From Apoderus coryli (taxonomy: Eukaryota; Arthropoda; Insecta; Coleoptera; Attelabidae), in contig OU452211.1 of assembly GCA_911728435.2 (NCBI GenBank), forward strand, positions 1,612,001 to 1,676,000: 64,000 bases of DNA. Reading direction: 5' to 3'. The stretch's first letter is position 1. The number at the start of each line of letters is the position of its first letter. Both the position numbers and the translations under genes were made by a program. Below are positions 53,301-60,729 of the stretch, piece after piece. Under the pieces are notes generated by a model, which saw nothing but the letters and a program-made list of their open reading frames with translations, was not told where the DNA came from and ran no database searches.

Positions 53301-56300
53301 AACTTTTTATGTTAGCACATTTTATTTATTTTAGTTTTTTTGTTTTGCGTATTTTTTTTGTTTTTTTTGGTGCAGTAGTATCTTCGTTACGTACAGTACC
53401 TAGACCTGGGTATGGAATTAAATCCAGCACATTACCAAGTAGAAATGGATATGTTGTAAGTACCTATATACACGAGGCGTAGATTCCAAGTTTTATTTGT
53501 AAGGGTGAGAGATTTATTAAACAAAAAAAAAGCATTTCTAAGATGATTGAACGAACATTGTGTCAGCGGTTTTTCCGTCAAATATTTTATTATAGAAAAA
53601 GTAAAGTATGGTTCTTCATCGAATTACCATTTCGTTTAACGTTAATAGAAGAAAATGTGTTTTTGTCATACGCTCATTAAAGTCCGTTCTTTTTCGCCCT
53701 AGAAGGTGGAAGTGGTCACGACGTTCTTTTCCCCATTAGCAGTTTGCAAACTTGCTTCTTTTTCTCAATAGATTCTTCTATGTAACCTTCCGTCTTGCAC
53801 TCGTAGAGTGCTCCAAAAGGCCAATGACAAGAGCAACCTAAATATCAAATAAAAGAAATAAGAAACTATCTATACGAGGCATGTTTTTTTAGCAAGTACC
53901 GTTTTGCGCATGCGCGCTGGTTACCTACATCTCTTGTCTACGCACTGATGCCATTACAGTCTGATTCCTCATTGTATACGTTGTTTACTGAGTGTTTAAG
54001 ATGCCTCCGACAATCGTGAGTCCCGCCAATTGTGAAGTACGGGCTGTTATACGATTTCTTAGTGCTAAAGGCGTAAAACCGATCGATATTCATCGTGAGA
54101 TCTGTGAAGTTTACGGACAAAACATTATGAGTGATGGAATGGTAAGGAAATGGGTGAGGGCATTTAAAGATGACCGCACAAATGTGCATGATGAAGAACG
54201 GAGTGGGCGTCCTTCCGTCGTTAATGAAGATTTGGTGCAGAAAGTGGAGAAAAAGGTGAGAGAAAACAGACGCTTTATAATTTCATCAATGTGCGACTGC
54301 TTTCCTCAATATTCTCGTTGTGTTTTGTATCGCATTGTGACCGAGAACTTGAATTACCGGAAATTGTGTTCACGTTGGGTTCCAAAAATGTTGACGGATT
54401 TGCACAAAACCCAACGTTTAGGCAGTGCATTGACTTTCCTTGAACGATACCACAATGAAGGTGAAGATTTTTTAGAACAAATTGTTACTTGTGACGAAAC
54501 ATGGGTGGCCTACGTCACACCAGAATCGAAACAACAATCCATGGAATGGCGACATTCATCATCACCCAAAAGAGTGAAGTTTAAGCAAACAATTTCTGCC
54601 CGGAAAATCATGTGCACAGTTTTTTGAGACAGACAAGGAGTATTGCTAGTGGAGTTTCTGCCTCGTAATGAGACAATCAATGCAGCGTCTTATTGTGAGA
54701 CATTGAACAATCTGCGTCGTGCAATCCAGAACAAAAGACGTGGCAAGTTGAGTAAGGCTATCGTTTTGCTGCATGACAATGCCCGTCTACATGTGACTAA
54801 TCGGACCAAAGATCTCATCAAATCTTTTAAATGGAAAACTCTAGATCATCCTCCATACAGCCCTGATCTGATTCGTTCCTGCACTTGAAGAAACACCTGG
54901 GTGGTCAGCGTCTTCAAGACGATAACGAAGTCAAAACATTTGTGATACAGTGGTTAACAAGTCAGGCGGCAGAATTTTATGAGGAGGGTATTCAAAAACT
55001 GGTGCCACGTTATCACAAGTGCCTCTATATTCACGGAAATTATGAAGAAAAGTAGATTAAGGTACAGGCTTTCATGTAAAAATAAAATTATTGCGATATC
55101 TTTGCACGTCATTTTTTAATTCCAAAACGGTACTTACTTAAAAAACATGCCTCGTATATTCTAACATGATCACCGCAAACCTTGGACTTTTTAGGCTCGT
55201 AACCAATCGAATTCCTCTTCAAAAAAGCAATACATTTTTGGAAATTTGTTAATTTGCTGTTGACCGTTTGTGACTGTAATTTAATTGAAAATACTCAAAA
55301 TCCATCTTGCATAAGTAAGTATTTAGTTTTTTCTTCATTTACAACGAGTACGCCATCTTCGTATTCCAATTCATTAGAAGCATTCACATTCTTTATGATA
55401 AAGGCCAGGAGACTCCACAGGATGTAAATCCAACATGAAATTTAAGCATTTTGAACAATTGTAAAAAGCGTATAACGAAATTTTGAGAGCGTATAACAAA
55501 AAAAGTGTTCGTCATGCGTACCTAACTAAATGAAGTTTTCCAGGACTCATCTGCTGTTCCGAAGTCGGCTAACGCATCGGAAACAGCAATTACTCGTCCT
55601 GAAAAACTACATTTTAGGCAGGTACTTCCTGATTGAAAAATTCGTGGTCACTAGTATATGCGATATGTACTTTAGTTGGAATTGATGCACAATTTTACAT
55701 ATTATCATTGTGTTTCTTTATTGTTTTGTCAACTAATTCAATCTAACACTAAAATAACATCATAGTATGTTGTGGCATTAGTGAAATTTTCTAAAACACA
55801 CACAGCACACATGCGCTTCTAAACTAATCAACCACCTACTTTGTGTTTTTCGAAATTCATGAATAACCCATGCTTAACAACAAACAAACTCTTTGGTCAG
55901 TTATGTGGACACCCTGTATATTTAATGAAATGGGTAATTCATGAACTAAATTAAACCTTTTCTTGTTTTCGATTTGGCTTGATTTGATCCATAAAAAAAA
56001 TTAAGTTGTGAGTGCCCTACGACACGTTCCTAAGCCAGGGTACGGTTTGGCACCCCGATCGCATACATTCAGTTCTGCGGCGGGTAGTTACCCTCAAATA
56101 CCCGTAAGTCACCTTATGTGTAACTTAGTCTATAGTTTGTGTTTTTTACTAACATCTTTTCTATTTATTTTACTTTAGTTTGATTATTCTCTTATAAATT
56201 TTATGATTGGATATTTTTTAAATAGTTTTTAAAATATTTCTATATGGAATTTTTCGTAATTTGTAATTTTTCCATAGACTTTTTTGTTATCTATTGTTTT

Positions 56301-59300
56301 TAATCTAGCATGTTCTTGTTGTGTGTGTTTTTATTTCAATTTGTTCGACAATTCTTAAAGATGTTTTTAAAGAGTCTGTCACTTTTAACTTTTAACAGAA
56401 GCAAAAACGGCTTATACAGGGTGGATGCGTCATAGACGTCTAAACAACAACATTTTACAAAGTCTGTGAATATTTTGCAGAGACCTATTATGGGCCAAAA
56501 AAATTAGAAGAATTAACAACAGGACTAAATGACAATTTAAATGAAAATAATTTCGTGGCAAAGCGGACTAAAATGTTGGTTTTACCTACACAAGGAATTT
56601 TGTTTAATTTAGCAGGGCCCCAGTCTAATTCAATAGAACCAGACCGAGGCATGGGTCGAGAGATACTGACGAATTCGTTTCGCTCTTGTTATGAGGTCAT
56701 CAGAGTACCATAGTCGTTGCCCATCTACAAATATCGGCCTGCATTTAAGCACAATAGGATACACAACAGTAGACACATGTAAACACGTATCATCTACCTG
56801 TACATAGTAATGCATATCCTATACCATGCAGAGGCCCAACAAACTCAATGTATAGGTAAAACCAGTCGTATAAATAGAAATAAATATAAATAAAAATATG
56901 ACAATTTAAAGTTATAAGCCAAGAAAAATGCTACAGTTGAAAAAAGTCGAAATGGACAAACAGCACCAAAGAAAAAGACTATTTTATCTAAATCTATTAG
57001 TTTCCATGGGCCTGGAATGCAATGAACCAGGCCAGGTAAAAATCATGACAGACTCTGTTAAAAACTTGTTGCGCATGAAGTGTTTTGTTTGTTGATTTTT
57101 TTTTGTTTATAATAACAATTTTTTGAAACAAATTATTCACAGGGTGACTATTCATTTAGTGGTATGGGAGCTAAAACGCATAGTACAGACTTCAGTTGTG
57201 ACAAATCTGATAGTAAGTGTTTTATTTACTTGATTAGTTTTTTTTTAGTTTAATTTATTAAGCTTGTTAGCTTCCAGCTTCAAATTTAATTATTATTTGA
57301 CACAATAATGTTATTTACTAGTTGGTAATTAAAATATTTAGATGGGGGGTATACAGGATGAGTTTTCATAAAATAAAATAGTTATGTGTTAATATTGAGT
57401 AATTATTTTAATATTTATTAATATAAAATAATCCACATCCACAAGGTGGCTGTTCCTTCAAGAATGGCACAGGAAATCAAGGGGTACATTCTTTACAAAC
57501 ATGATCAAAAAATGTCCTGCTCTATTTTGAAACTAATGTTAAAAAAATGCGCCCCTTGGAAAAAATCCCTTAAAAATATAATTGAATCAATACAATACAA
57601 ATTACAATAAATTTTCATTAATAATAATCTCTTTCAAGTTGTGAAAAATATTTCTAAATTTTTATTTGGTTTTTTATTTATTTATTTACAAAAATAAAAA
57701 TTTTTTTTCTATTTTTTCCAATGACATTTTCGTAAGGAGTTGTACTTTCTGTAGGTACATATTTTATAAACTAATACCTATCTTCTATTGCATGAATGGA
57801 GATAAAGTAACATATTACGATAAATCTGTAGTTCTCTACTACTATCTTCTATTTACAGGACCGGATTATCAGTACAGTAGGACTTAGGGACCAAAAAGGC
57901 TTAATAATAAAGTTCTTTATTCCAGCAGGCTTAGGCCCAGTTGCAGGAACTCGATTTAATTATTTCAAACGCGTACGGCTACAGGTAGTACCAAAGAAAC
58001 TATACAGGGTGTTCCAAAAATTGTCTCAATCTGAAATATTTGTTATATGGCCTACATGTTGTGATACTGGATAATCCGATCCTGACACTTCTGCCTTCTT
58101 TATTTGTTTAAAAGAGTTAAAAGACAAATATAGCACTACCAACTATCACTGTCAAACTAAAATTTACTTAGTTATATTTAATTGATCGGAAGTATGTAAA
58201 ACCAATATTTAATGCTTCTTCTTCAGTTTCCACTGGATCCATCACAGACGTTGAAACTCGTGCTATGGTATGTAAATATGGCTTAGTTTTTTTAACGTTT
58301 ATTTTCCTCGTAGTATAGTATTTCTTATTAAAATAGTACTTAGTATAGTGTACTTATTGACCAAGAAAATTAGACGCATAGTATTATATCCTTAAAGTTT
58401 GTGGCGTATTTTAATAAGAAATATTAATTATGTTTAGTGAATGATTTTTTTCCGTGCATGTTTTACTTTCTCTTAAATTAGATTTCGGCATGAACTATTG
58501 TTATTAGATATTATCCTTTAATTTGGTGTAGAGAAAGTAACGACTAGTTTTATGGCACATGAGGATAAAATCAAACCATTTAGAATCTTTTAAATTTATG
58601 TAAAAAGTGTGCTCTATTGATCTTTTAGAATGTCCTATATTTCAGCACAATTTTTTATTTTTTATTCTGTTATATATGTAACGTTTTGCAATATATGTTT
58701 ACAACAATGTCATAATAATAAAATTAGAAAAATTCCAATTCAACGTTGTGTGCTATTATTTCTATAATTAATTAATTTCGATTTGTTTAGAATTCAGACA
58801 TGTCAACAGCAGCGTACACAACAAGCGGAGTGATGGGCCGTTACCACCAGGGCGGGTACTCATCACAAGTACGACGCTCCCTACCCAACATGACCACTAC
58901 AGCGTTGATAAACGAACCAGCAAAAATCTACCCGTACCATTTGCTTGTGATCACTAACTATAGACTGCCAGCTGATGTTGATAGGCTTAATTTAGAGGTA
59001 AATGTTCGCCTAAAACAAGATTAAATTAAAATCACCGCATACTGAACAAGGAGTGAACCGATCTACCTACGTCTATGCGATTATTGACATGTTTTCTCCT
59101 ATAATGGCGGCATGCGCGACAAGATGCGCAACCGGAGACTCAGAATGCTTTTTTTTTTATGTTAAAACTTCTCTATTGTATGTACGCTTTATTTTTAATT
59201 GCAGCGCCATCTTTCGGACCAAGAATTCGAAGCCATCTTCCATTGCAGCAGAACAGATTTCTATAGACTGCCACAGTGGCGTAGAAATGAATTGAAACGT

Positions 59301-59318
59301 AGAGCACGACTTTATTAA
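29377..59318 (+). CDS. Unc-115: Actin-binding LIM protein (abLIM / Unc-115)
   Basis: Cytoskeletal adaptor with four LIM zinc-finger domains and a C-terminal villin headpiece that binds F-actin; Unc-115/abLIM acts in axon guidance and lamellipodia. Exons: 29377-29380 (ATG G; alternative start 32861-33020), LIM1 41272-41492, LIM2 43166-43355, LIM3 44340-44560, LIM4 49927-50175, then 50274-50342, 50430-50628, 50842-51084, 51138-51366, 51424-51599, alternative 53376-53455 or 56006-56103, 57143-57212, alternative 57926-57984 or 58227-58267, 58791-58997, 59205-59318 (TAA). LIM1 (GKTYCQACKKKCSGEVLRVQ) and LIM3 (ECAGCREDLKEGQVLVALD) show the conserved C/H spacing. A conserved charged segment ERRKRWSDTYKGLPDSDED precedes the linker. 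The headpiece reads YPYHLLVITN...LPADVDRLNLE|RHLSDQEF and ends KRRARLY. All phases match. Introns are large and full of transposons. Confidence 0.9.
31294..31647 (+). mobile_element. MITE-like repeat, copy 1
   Basis: This 354-base segment recurs nearly identically and in reverse orientation at 56543-56897. Within it GGTTTTACCTA (31331-31341) and TAGGTAAAACC (31608-31618) are inverted terminal-like repeats, but similarity between copies continues 30-40 bases beyond both, so the true ends lie outside them. No coding capacity is recognised; the 60-71 codon frames here are incidental. It lies in abLIM intron 1. Confidence 0.75.
32861..33189 (+). CDS. Small charged protein (two exons) or alternative abLIM first exon
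   Basis: Exon 32861-33020 encodes 53 residues that become strongly charged and helical (KKKLAALEKDRAKAEKK), ending in phase 1 at a good donor. Two continuations are in frame: LIM1 at 41272 (...KLKK-GKTYCQAC), making this an alternative abLIM N-terminus, or a nearby acceptor at 33145 (TTATAG) giving ELQKAKNKTEQRNN and stop at 33189, a 67-residue protein nested in abLIM intron 1. A second in-frame ATG (MSENTSEK) lies 17 codons downstream of the first. I do not recognise a family. Confidence 0.45.
33222..34690 (-). mobile_element. Non-LTR retrotransposon family B, copy 1 (truncated, frameshifted)
   Basis: Minus-strand reverse transcriptase pieces in order: [69 protein letters not shown] and a Jockey-like C-terminal region. 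Frames change several times and the 5' end is cut near 34690. The 3' end abuts a (GATA)n-type microsatellite at 33222-33240, the tail found in the same place in copy 2 (44601). The YADD-equivalent block reads FADDR where copy 2 has FADDT. The two copies are direct repeats 11.4 kb apart in abLIM introns. Confidence 0.85.
34691..36480. other. abLIM intron sequence, nothing firm
   Basis: AT-rich intron. The only frame of note is a minus-strand 76-codon ORF at 36094-35864 (VQLKWEPGFVVVLNEDFDSI) that looks coding in composition but has no match I can name; it could be a relic of an unidentified element. Confidence 0.35.
36530..37275. repeat. Three copies of a ~250-bp repeat in +/-/+ orientation
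   Basis: A unit with GGTAGAGTT-like start, AGAAGAAAAAGTCATTCTTTA, and TACAGGGTATATCAAAAATA recurs at about 36530-36790 (+), 36830-37020 (-) and 37018-37275 (+). The second and third are fused head to head. Each contains the TATACAGGGT motif seen in other repeats of this window. The open frames over these units are shared repeat frames and not genes. Confidence 0.85.
37603..37941 (-). mobile_element. Mariner transposase relic (irritans-like)
   Basis: The minus-strand frame contains LQKGTTINSDYYVAFLGRL followed by NAEIAKKRPHLQKN, which matches the segment just before the second catalytic Asp of irritans-type mariner transposases (...G-K-T-I-N-S-D-Y-Y...AKRPH). The remainder of the transposase has decayed. 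It is a different subfamily from the two mariners at 41877 and 53875. Confidence 0.7.
38205..39730 (-). mobile_element. Non-LTR retrotransposon family C relic
   Basis: Minus-strand pieces of reverse transcriptase: [41 protein letters not shown], then YLYADDTTILLSD, AKLLGVLVDDRLDW and a C-terminal region. The frame is broken by several shifts and stops. The 3' end at about 38205-38235 carries an ATA/AAC-type short repeat tail. The 5' end is lost near 39730. A perfect 25-bp hairpin at 39241-39298 interrupts the coding region between the PQGS and YADD blocks. Confidence 0.85.
39241..39298. repeat. Perfect 25-bp-stem hairpin inside the family C retroelement
   Basis: Bases 39241-39265 are the exact reverse complement of 39274-39298 around the 8-base loop TCAATGAT. 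One arm is the expected coding sequence of the LGPLLFLLF block; the other is an inverted copy of it. Confidence 0.95.
40065..40741 (-). mobile_element. Mariner transposase relic, third subfamily
   Basis: Reading on the minus strand gives EFREGRPKSVVVPKTIDAV (GRP linker motif), CSRWIPHNLSIAQKKKARVD, IVTGDESWIYAYEPESRQQS (first catalytic Asp region) and, after frameshifts, HHDNASSNN (second Asp). The N-terminal helix-turn-helix part and the third Asp are missing. No terminal inverted repeats were found, so the fragment is truncated at both ends. Confidence 0.8.
40765..40835 (+). repeat. Degenerate third copy of the 31294 MITE
   Basis: AATTCGTCAGTATCT and a following AATTAGA..GAGGCTCTGCTAA segment correspond to the interior of the MITE at 31294-31647. 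The similarity is partial and gapped. Confidence 0.5.
41877..43129 (-). mobile_element. Mariner element copy A, TA-flanked, inactive
   Basis: 1253-bp element with terminal inverted repeats beginning CGAGGCATGTTTTTTAAGTA (left) and its complement at 43100-43129, flanked by TA on both sides. The minus-strand transposase is a DD34D mariner: D1 in VTGDETWVAYV, D2 in LLHDNARPH, D3 in SPDLAPSDYHLF, with 34 residues between D2 and D3. Compared with copy B it lacks about nine codons after MVRK and ~20 bases before the D1 block, which shifts the frame. It lies in the abLIM intron between LIM1 and LIM2, in opposite orientation to copy B 12 kb away. Confidence 0.93.
43606..43965. mobile_element. Foldback MITE with ~150-bp arms
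   Basis: Left arm (ACACCCTGTATATTTATAG ... AGTATGCACTTTTTCT) and right arm (AGAAAAAGTGCATACT ... CTATAAATATACAGGGTGT) are inverted copies around a short AT-rich centre that itself contains AGTAGGCCATG / CATGGCCTACT. The tips carry the TATACAGGGTGT motif. It lies in the LIM2-LIM3 intron of abLIM. Confidence 0.85.
44601..46497 (-). mobile_element. Non-LTR retrotransposon family B, copy 2 (longer, frameshifted)
   Basis: Same family as 33222-34690, with identical 3' end and GATA-type tail, inserted only about 40 bases downstream of the LIM3 donor site. It extends further 5': a segment upstream of RT (TRAAGFSLRTVTFNEVRDK, VIPIYKNKGSVDDPSNYRPI) precedes [47 protein letters not shown] and FADDTTSLI. 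Several frameshifts (for example after LVGS and in the thumb) inactivate it. The endonuclease domain is missing. Confidence 0.88.
46500..47376. other. abLIM intron sequence, nothing firm
   Basis: AT-rich intron between the family B element and the minisatellite, with no recognisable gene. The 70-codon frame at 46950-47162 looks incidental. Confidence 0.4.
47377..47815 (+). repeat. Minisatellite: three ~160-170-bp tandem units
   Basis: Units start at 47377, 47536 and 47706 with TGCATGCCAAACGACATGC, followed by GTCATTAA(G/A)GATAGT, CTTAGG(T/G)CTTGAAT and AAAGCAT. The periods are 159 and 170 bases and identity between units looks like roughly 75-85% by eye. Each unit begins with a small palindromic core (GCATG ... 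CATGC). It lies in the LIM3-LIM4 intron of abLIM. Confidence 0.85.
47856..48077 (+). other. Unidentified 73-codon open frame after the minisatellite
   Basis: An ATG frame with a basic start (LKLYRRRRTLGKECLGYLQL) and a TNFLLKDIVGVAPKIKEI segment has unexpectedly coding-like composition for an intron. No family is recognised. It may be a remnant of a transposon-encoded protein. Confidence 0.2.
49395..49830. mobile_element. Foldback element with ~115-bp arms
   Basis: The left arm (GCATCAATTTTGACAATTTT ... TTGTTATACAGGGGT, to about 49506) is the inverted copy of the right arm (ACCCCTGTATAACAACAAAT ... ATTGTCAAAATTGATGC, from about 49710). Both tips at the centre carry a TATACAGGGGT variant. It lies just upstream of the LIM4 exon. 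Confidence 0.8.
51884..52874. mobile_element. Large (~1 kb) foldback element
   Basis: Arms of roughly 380-400 bases are inverted copies: GAAACTTTAGAGGCAGACAG at the left tip recurs inverted as CTGTCTGCCTCTAAAGTTTC at the right. Matching inner blocks are the GTATCTAAATTATCTATCCA-type block, the GTACGCCACTG blocks and the CAAGGATTC/GAATCCTTG blocks. The right tip runs into TATATACAGGGT. It lies in the abLIM intron 51600-53375. Confidence 0.85.
53376..53455 (+). CDS. Unc-115: abLIM alternative exon A
   Basis: Acceptor TTGGTGCAG|TA, donor GTT|GTAAGTAC. Phase 1 in, phase 0 out. It encodes (I)VSSLRTVPRPGYGIKSS and then TLPSRNGYV. It is a paralogue of exon B at 56006 and mutually exclusive with it by frame. 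Confidence 0.75.
53500..53870 (-). pseudogene. Unidentified minus-strand coding relic, part 2
   Basis: Directly beside mariner copy B the minus strand reads, after a TATTTAG acceptor-like site, GCSCHWPFGALYECKTEG and YIEESIEKKKQVCKLLMGKR, then stops and resumes in another frame. Together with 55190-55415 it suggests a decayed gene or element interrupted by the mariner. The family is unknown. Confidence 0.25.
53875..55153 (+). mobile_element. Mariner element copy B, TA-flanked, inactive
   Basis: 1279-bp element with the same terminal repeats as copy A (CGAGGCATG... and ...CATGCCTCG), TA on both sides, plus strand. The transposase starts at ATG 54001 and contains the complete N-terminal HTH region (EVRAVIRFLSAKGVKPIDIH), WVRAFKDDR and D1 in VTCDETWVAYV. 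A TGA at 54625-54627 interrupts it after IMCTVF. D2 is in LLHDNARLH; a ~16-base deletion right after YSPDL removes the third catalytic Asp and shifts the frame. A complementary set of lesions to copy A, so neither copy can encode an active enzyme. Confidence 0.93.
55190..55415 (-). pseudogene. Unidentified minus-strand coding relic, part 1
   Basis: One minus-strand frame stays open apart from a single TGA: NASNELEYEDGVLVVNEEKT, KYLLMQDGF-stop, VFSIKLQSQTVNSKLTNFQK, CIAFLKRNSIGYEPKKSKVCG. The KKSKVCGDH end vaguely recalls the C-terminal part of a THAP zinc finger, but this is weak. Mariner copy B lies immediately downstream, between this and part 2. Confidence 0.3.
56006..56103 (+). CDS. Unc-115: abLIM alternative exon B
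   Basis: Donor CCC|GTAAGTCA; acceptor ATTAAG|TT with a weak pyrimidine tract. Phase 1 in, 0 out. It encodes (I)VSALRHVPKPGYGLAPRS and then HTFSSAAGSYPQIP. The VS-LR-VP-PGYG core matches exon A, which indicates an exon duplication. Confidence 0.7.
56543..56897 (-). mobile_element. MITE-like repeat, copy 2 (inverted relative to 31294)
   Basis: Near-identical reverse-orientation copy of 31294-31647, including TAGGTAAAACC/GGTTTTACCTA inner repeats and the flanking AT-rich ends. It lies in the abLIM intron between exon B and 57143. The two copies form an inverted pair 25 kb apart inside one transcription unit. Confidence 0.8.
57001..57035 (+). CDS. Unc-115: Possible third alternative abLIM exon (35 nt)
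   Basis: Acceptor AAATCTATTAG and donor CCAG|GTAAAA bound 35 bases that, with phase 1 in, read (I)SMGLECNEPGQ and leave phase 0, the same phase pair as exons A and B. It has no PGYG core. This is a splice-signal and phase prediction only. Confidence 0.3.
57859..57911 (+). CDS. Unc-115: Candidate alternative terminal exon of abLIM lacking the headpiece
   Basis: Acceptor CTATTTACAG|GA accepts the phase-1 end of exon 57143-57212. It reads (R)PDYQYSRT then TAG at 57885-57887, and AATAAA follows at 57906-57911. Used as a last exon it would yield a protein without the villin headpiece. A weak internal donor (TACA|GTAGGA) could instead make it an 18-nt microexon. Confidence 0.35.
57926..57984 (+). 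CDS. Unc-115: abLIM alternative exon C
   Basis: Acceptor TTTATTCCAG|CAG, a NAGNAG pair that allows a 3-base shift, and donor ACAG|GTAGTA. Phase 1 in, 0 out. It encodes (T)GLGPVAGTRFNYFKRVRLQ. It is exclusive by frame with exon D (58227-58267), because both must join 57212 (phase 1) to 58791 (phase 0). Confidence 0.6.
58227..58267 (+). CDS. Unc-115: abLIM alternative exon D
   Basis: Acceptor CTTCTTCTTCAG, donor ATG|GTATGTAA. Phase 1 in, 0 out. It encodes (I)STGSITDVETRAM, then joins NSDMSTAAYTT of the headpiece exon. Confidence 0.65.
58791..59318 (+). other. Unc-115: Villin headpiece exons of abLIM
   Basis: Exons 58791-58997 and 59205-59318 encode the F-actin-binding headpiece: IYPYHLLVITNYRLPADVDR, NLE|RHLSDQEFEAIF, FYRLPQWRRNELKRRARLY. 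The conserved P-x-D-V-D, the R-H-L-S motif and the K/R-R-x-x-L-(F/Y) end are all present; the last residue is Tyr instead of the usual Phe. Confidence 0.92.
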
Positions 59319-60729
59319 ATTTGAAATACCAACTACACAAAAAAAAATTCAATAGGCAAATAAGCTGTGCTTTAAGCTTTTATTTTTAAGAGCCATTTTT
59401 TTCTGAAGTACTTTTAAGCTTTAAACATAATGCACTGCATAATTTTATATATAGGGTTACTGGAGAAAAGTTAAGGGTTTCTATAATATTTAATAGAAAC
59501 CTTAAGAAATAATAAAGTCTTCTGATTAAAGCTTCAACAATTTTTCGTAAAAATAACTATAAAATGGCTGCTATAGATGATAATTCCATGCGGTAGTAGA
59601 GATATTAGCTTTTAGTTGTGATTTTACAGAAAAAAAAAACATTTGTCATAAAATTGTAATTTTTTTTTGTTTTTATTTTAAAATAATCTAATATTTATGC
59701 CATACCAACAATCAATATCTACCAATTTTGTGACAAATAGGGTTTTATTTGTCTATGCATGTGTAGATAAACCCCTAGGTGACCATGTTATAGTTTATAC
59801 AGGAAAAAAGGGGATATTATTACTTTTAATATTATAATGAAGTATTAGTCGACAAAAAAAAAAGTTTCAAGCTTTCCAACTATATTTTTCTACTTTTAGT
59901 CGATACTTTGATTGGAAAATAAAAATTATTTCAAAATTTGATCAGCGAAGTGTATCTACTAGATATTTACAATAATAAATATACATTTAGGTACATTAAA
60001 ATTAATTAAATAGTATTATAAATACTGAAATGTTGAATGGATTAATATTAATATATTGTAGTTCAAGTACTTTATTGGCGGTTTAGGCGATACATAACCT
60101 TACTTTGCAGCAATGATCTTTTTTTTACAACTCGACTTGTAGTGACACCTAATGATATTTTCTTAAATAACACTTTGACAGGCATTAGTAAGGTTATGTA
60201 GGTCACTTTATGCATTTATAATTTGCAAATACGATGTGTTTTCCCAATTTTGTATTTGCAAAAAGGTTTCATTTATTTTAGTTGTGGTGTAAGAATTTGA
60301 TTCTTTTTTATCACTATTTTTAGGAACTGTCTAGGGATATAAATGTATCACTAGACAGTGCCTTTAATTTAAGCATAAACTTCCAAAAAGAAATAGTTTG
60401 TTGAGGAAAAATATAAAATATTGTGTTATACTTTAGGTATTTTTAGACGGATATTGGTAATGTTTTATTTATTTTATTATTTACCTCCATATGAGAAGTA
60501 GGTGTACAAAATTTTATTGTCATAAATATTATTGGTTATAAATTTGAATGTAAGTTATTTTGAAAGTGTTAAAAACTATTATTTATAAATATTTCGACTA
60601 AAATTTTAAATCTTTATCATGATTTTTATTTGTTAAGCCTGCCCTTTGACAAATAAAAATAATTTAATATCCAAATTGGTGTTTTTATTCATAATACGTA
60701 TTTTTATTGCCACTTATAAATATATAACC
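59319..60729. other. abLIM 3' UTR and intergenic region
   Basis: AT-rich, no gene seen. A usable AATAAA at 59511-59516 suggests a ~200-base 3' UTR for abLIM. Confidence 0.45.
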
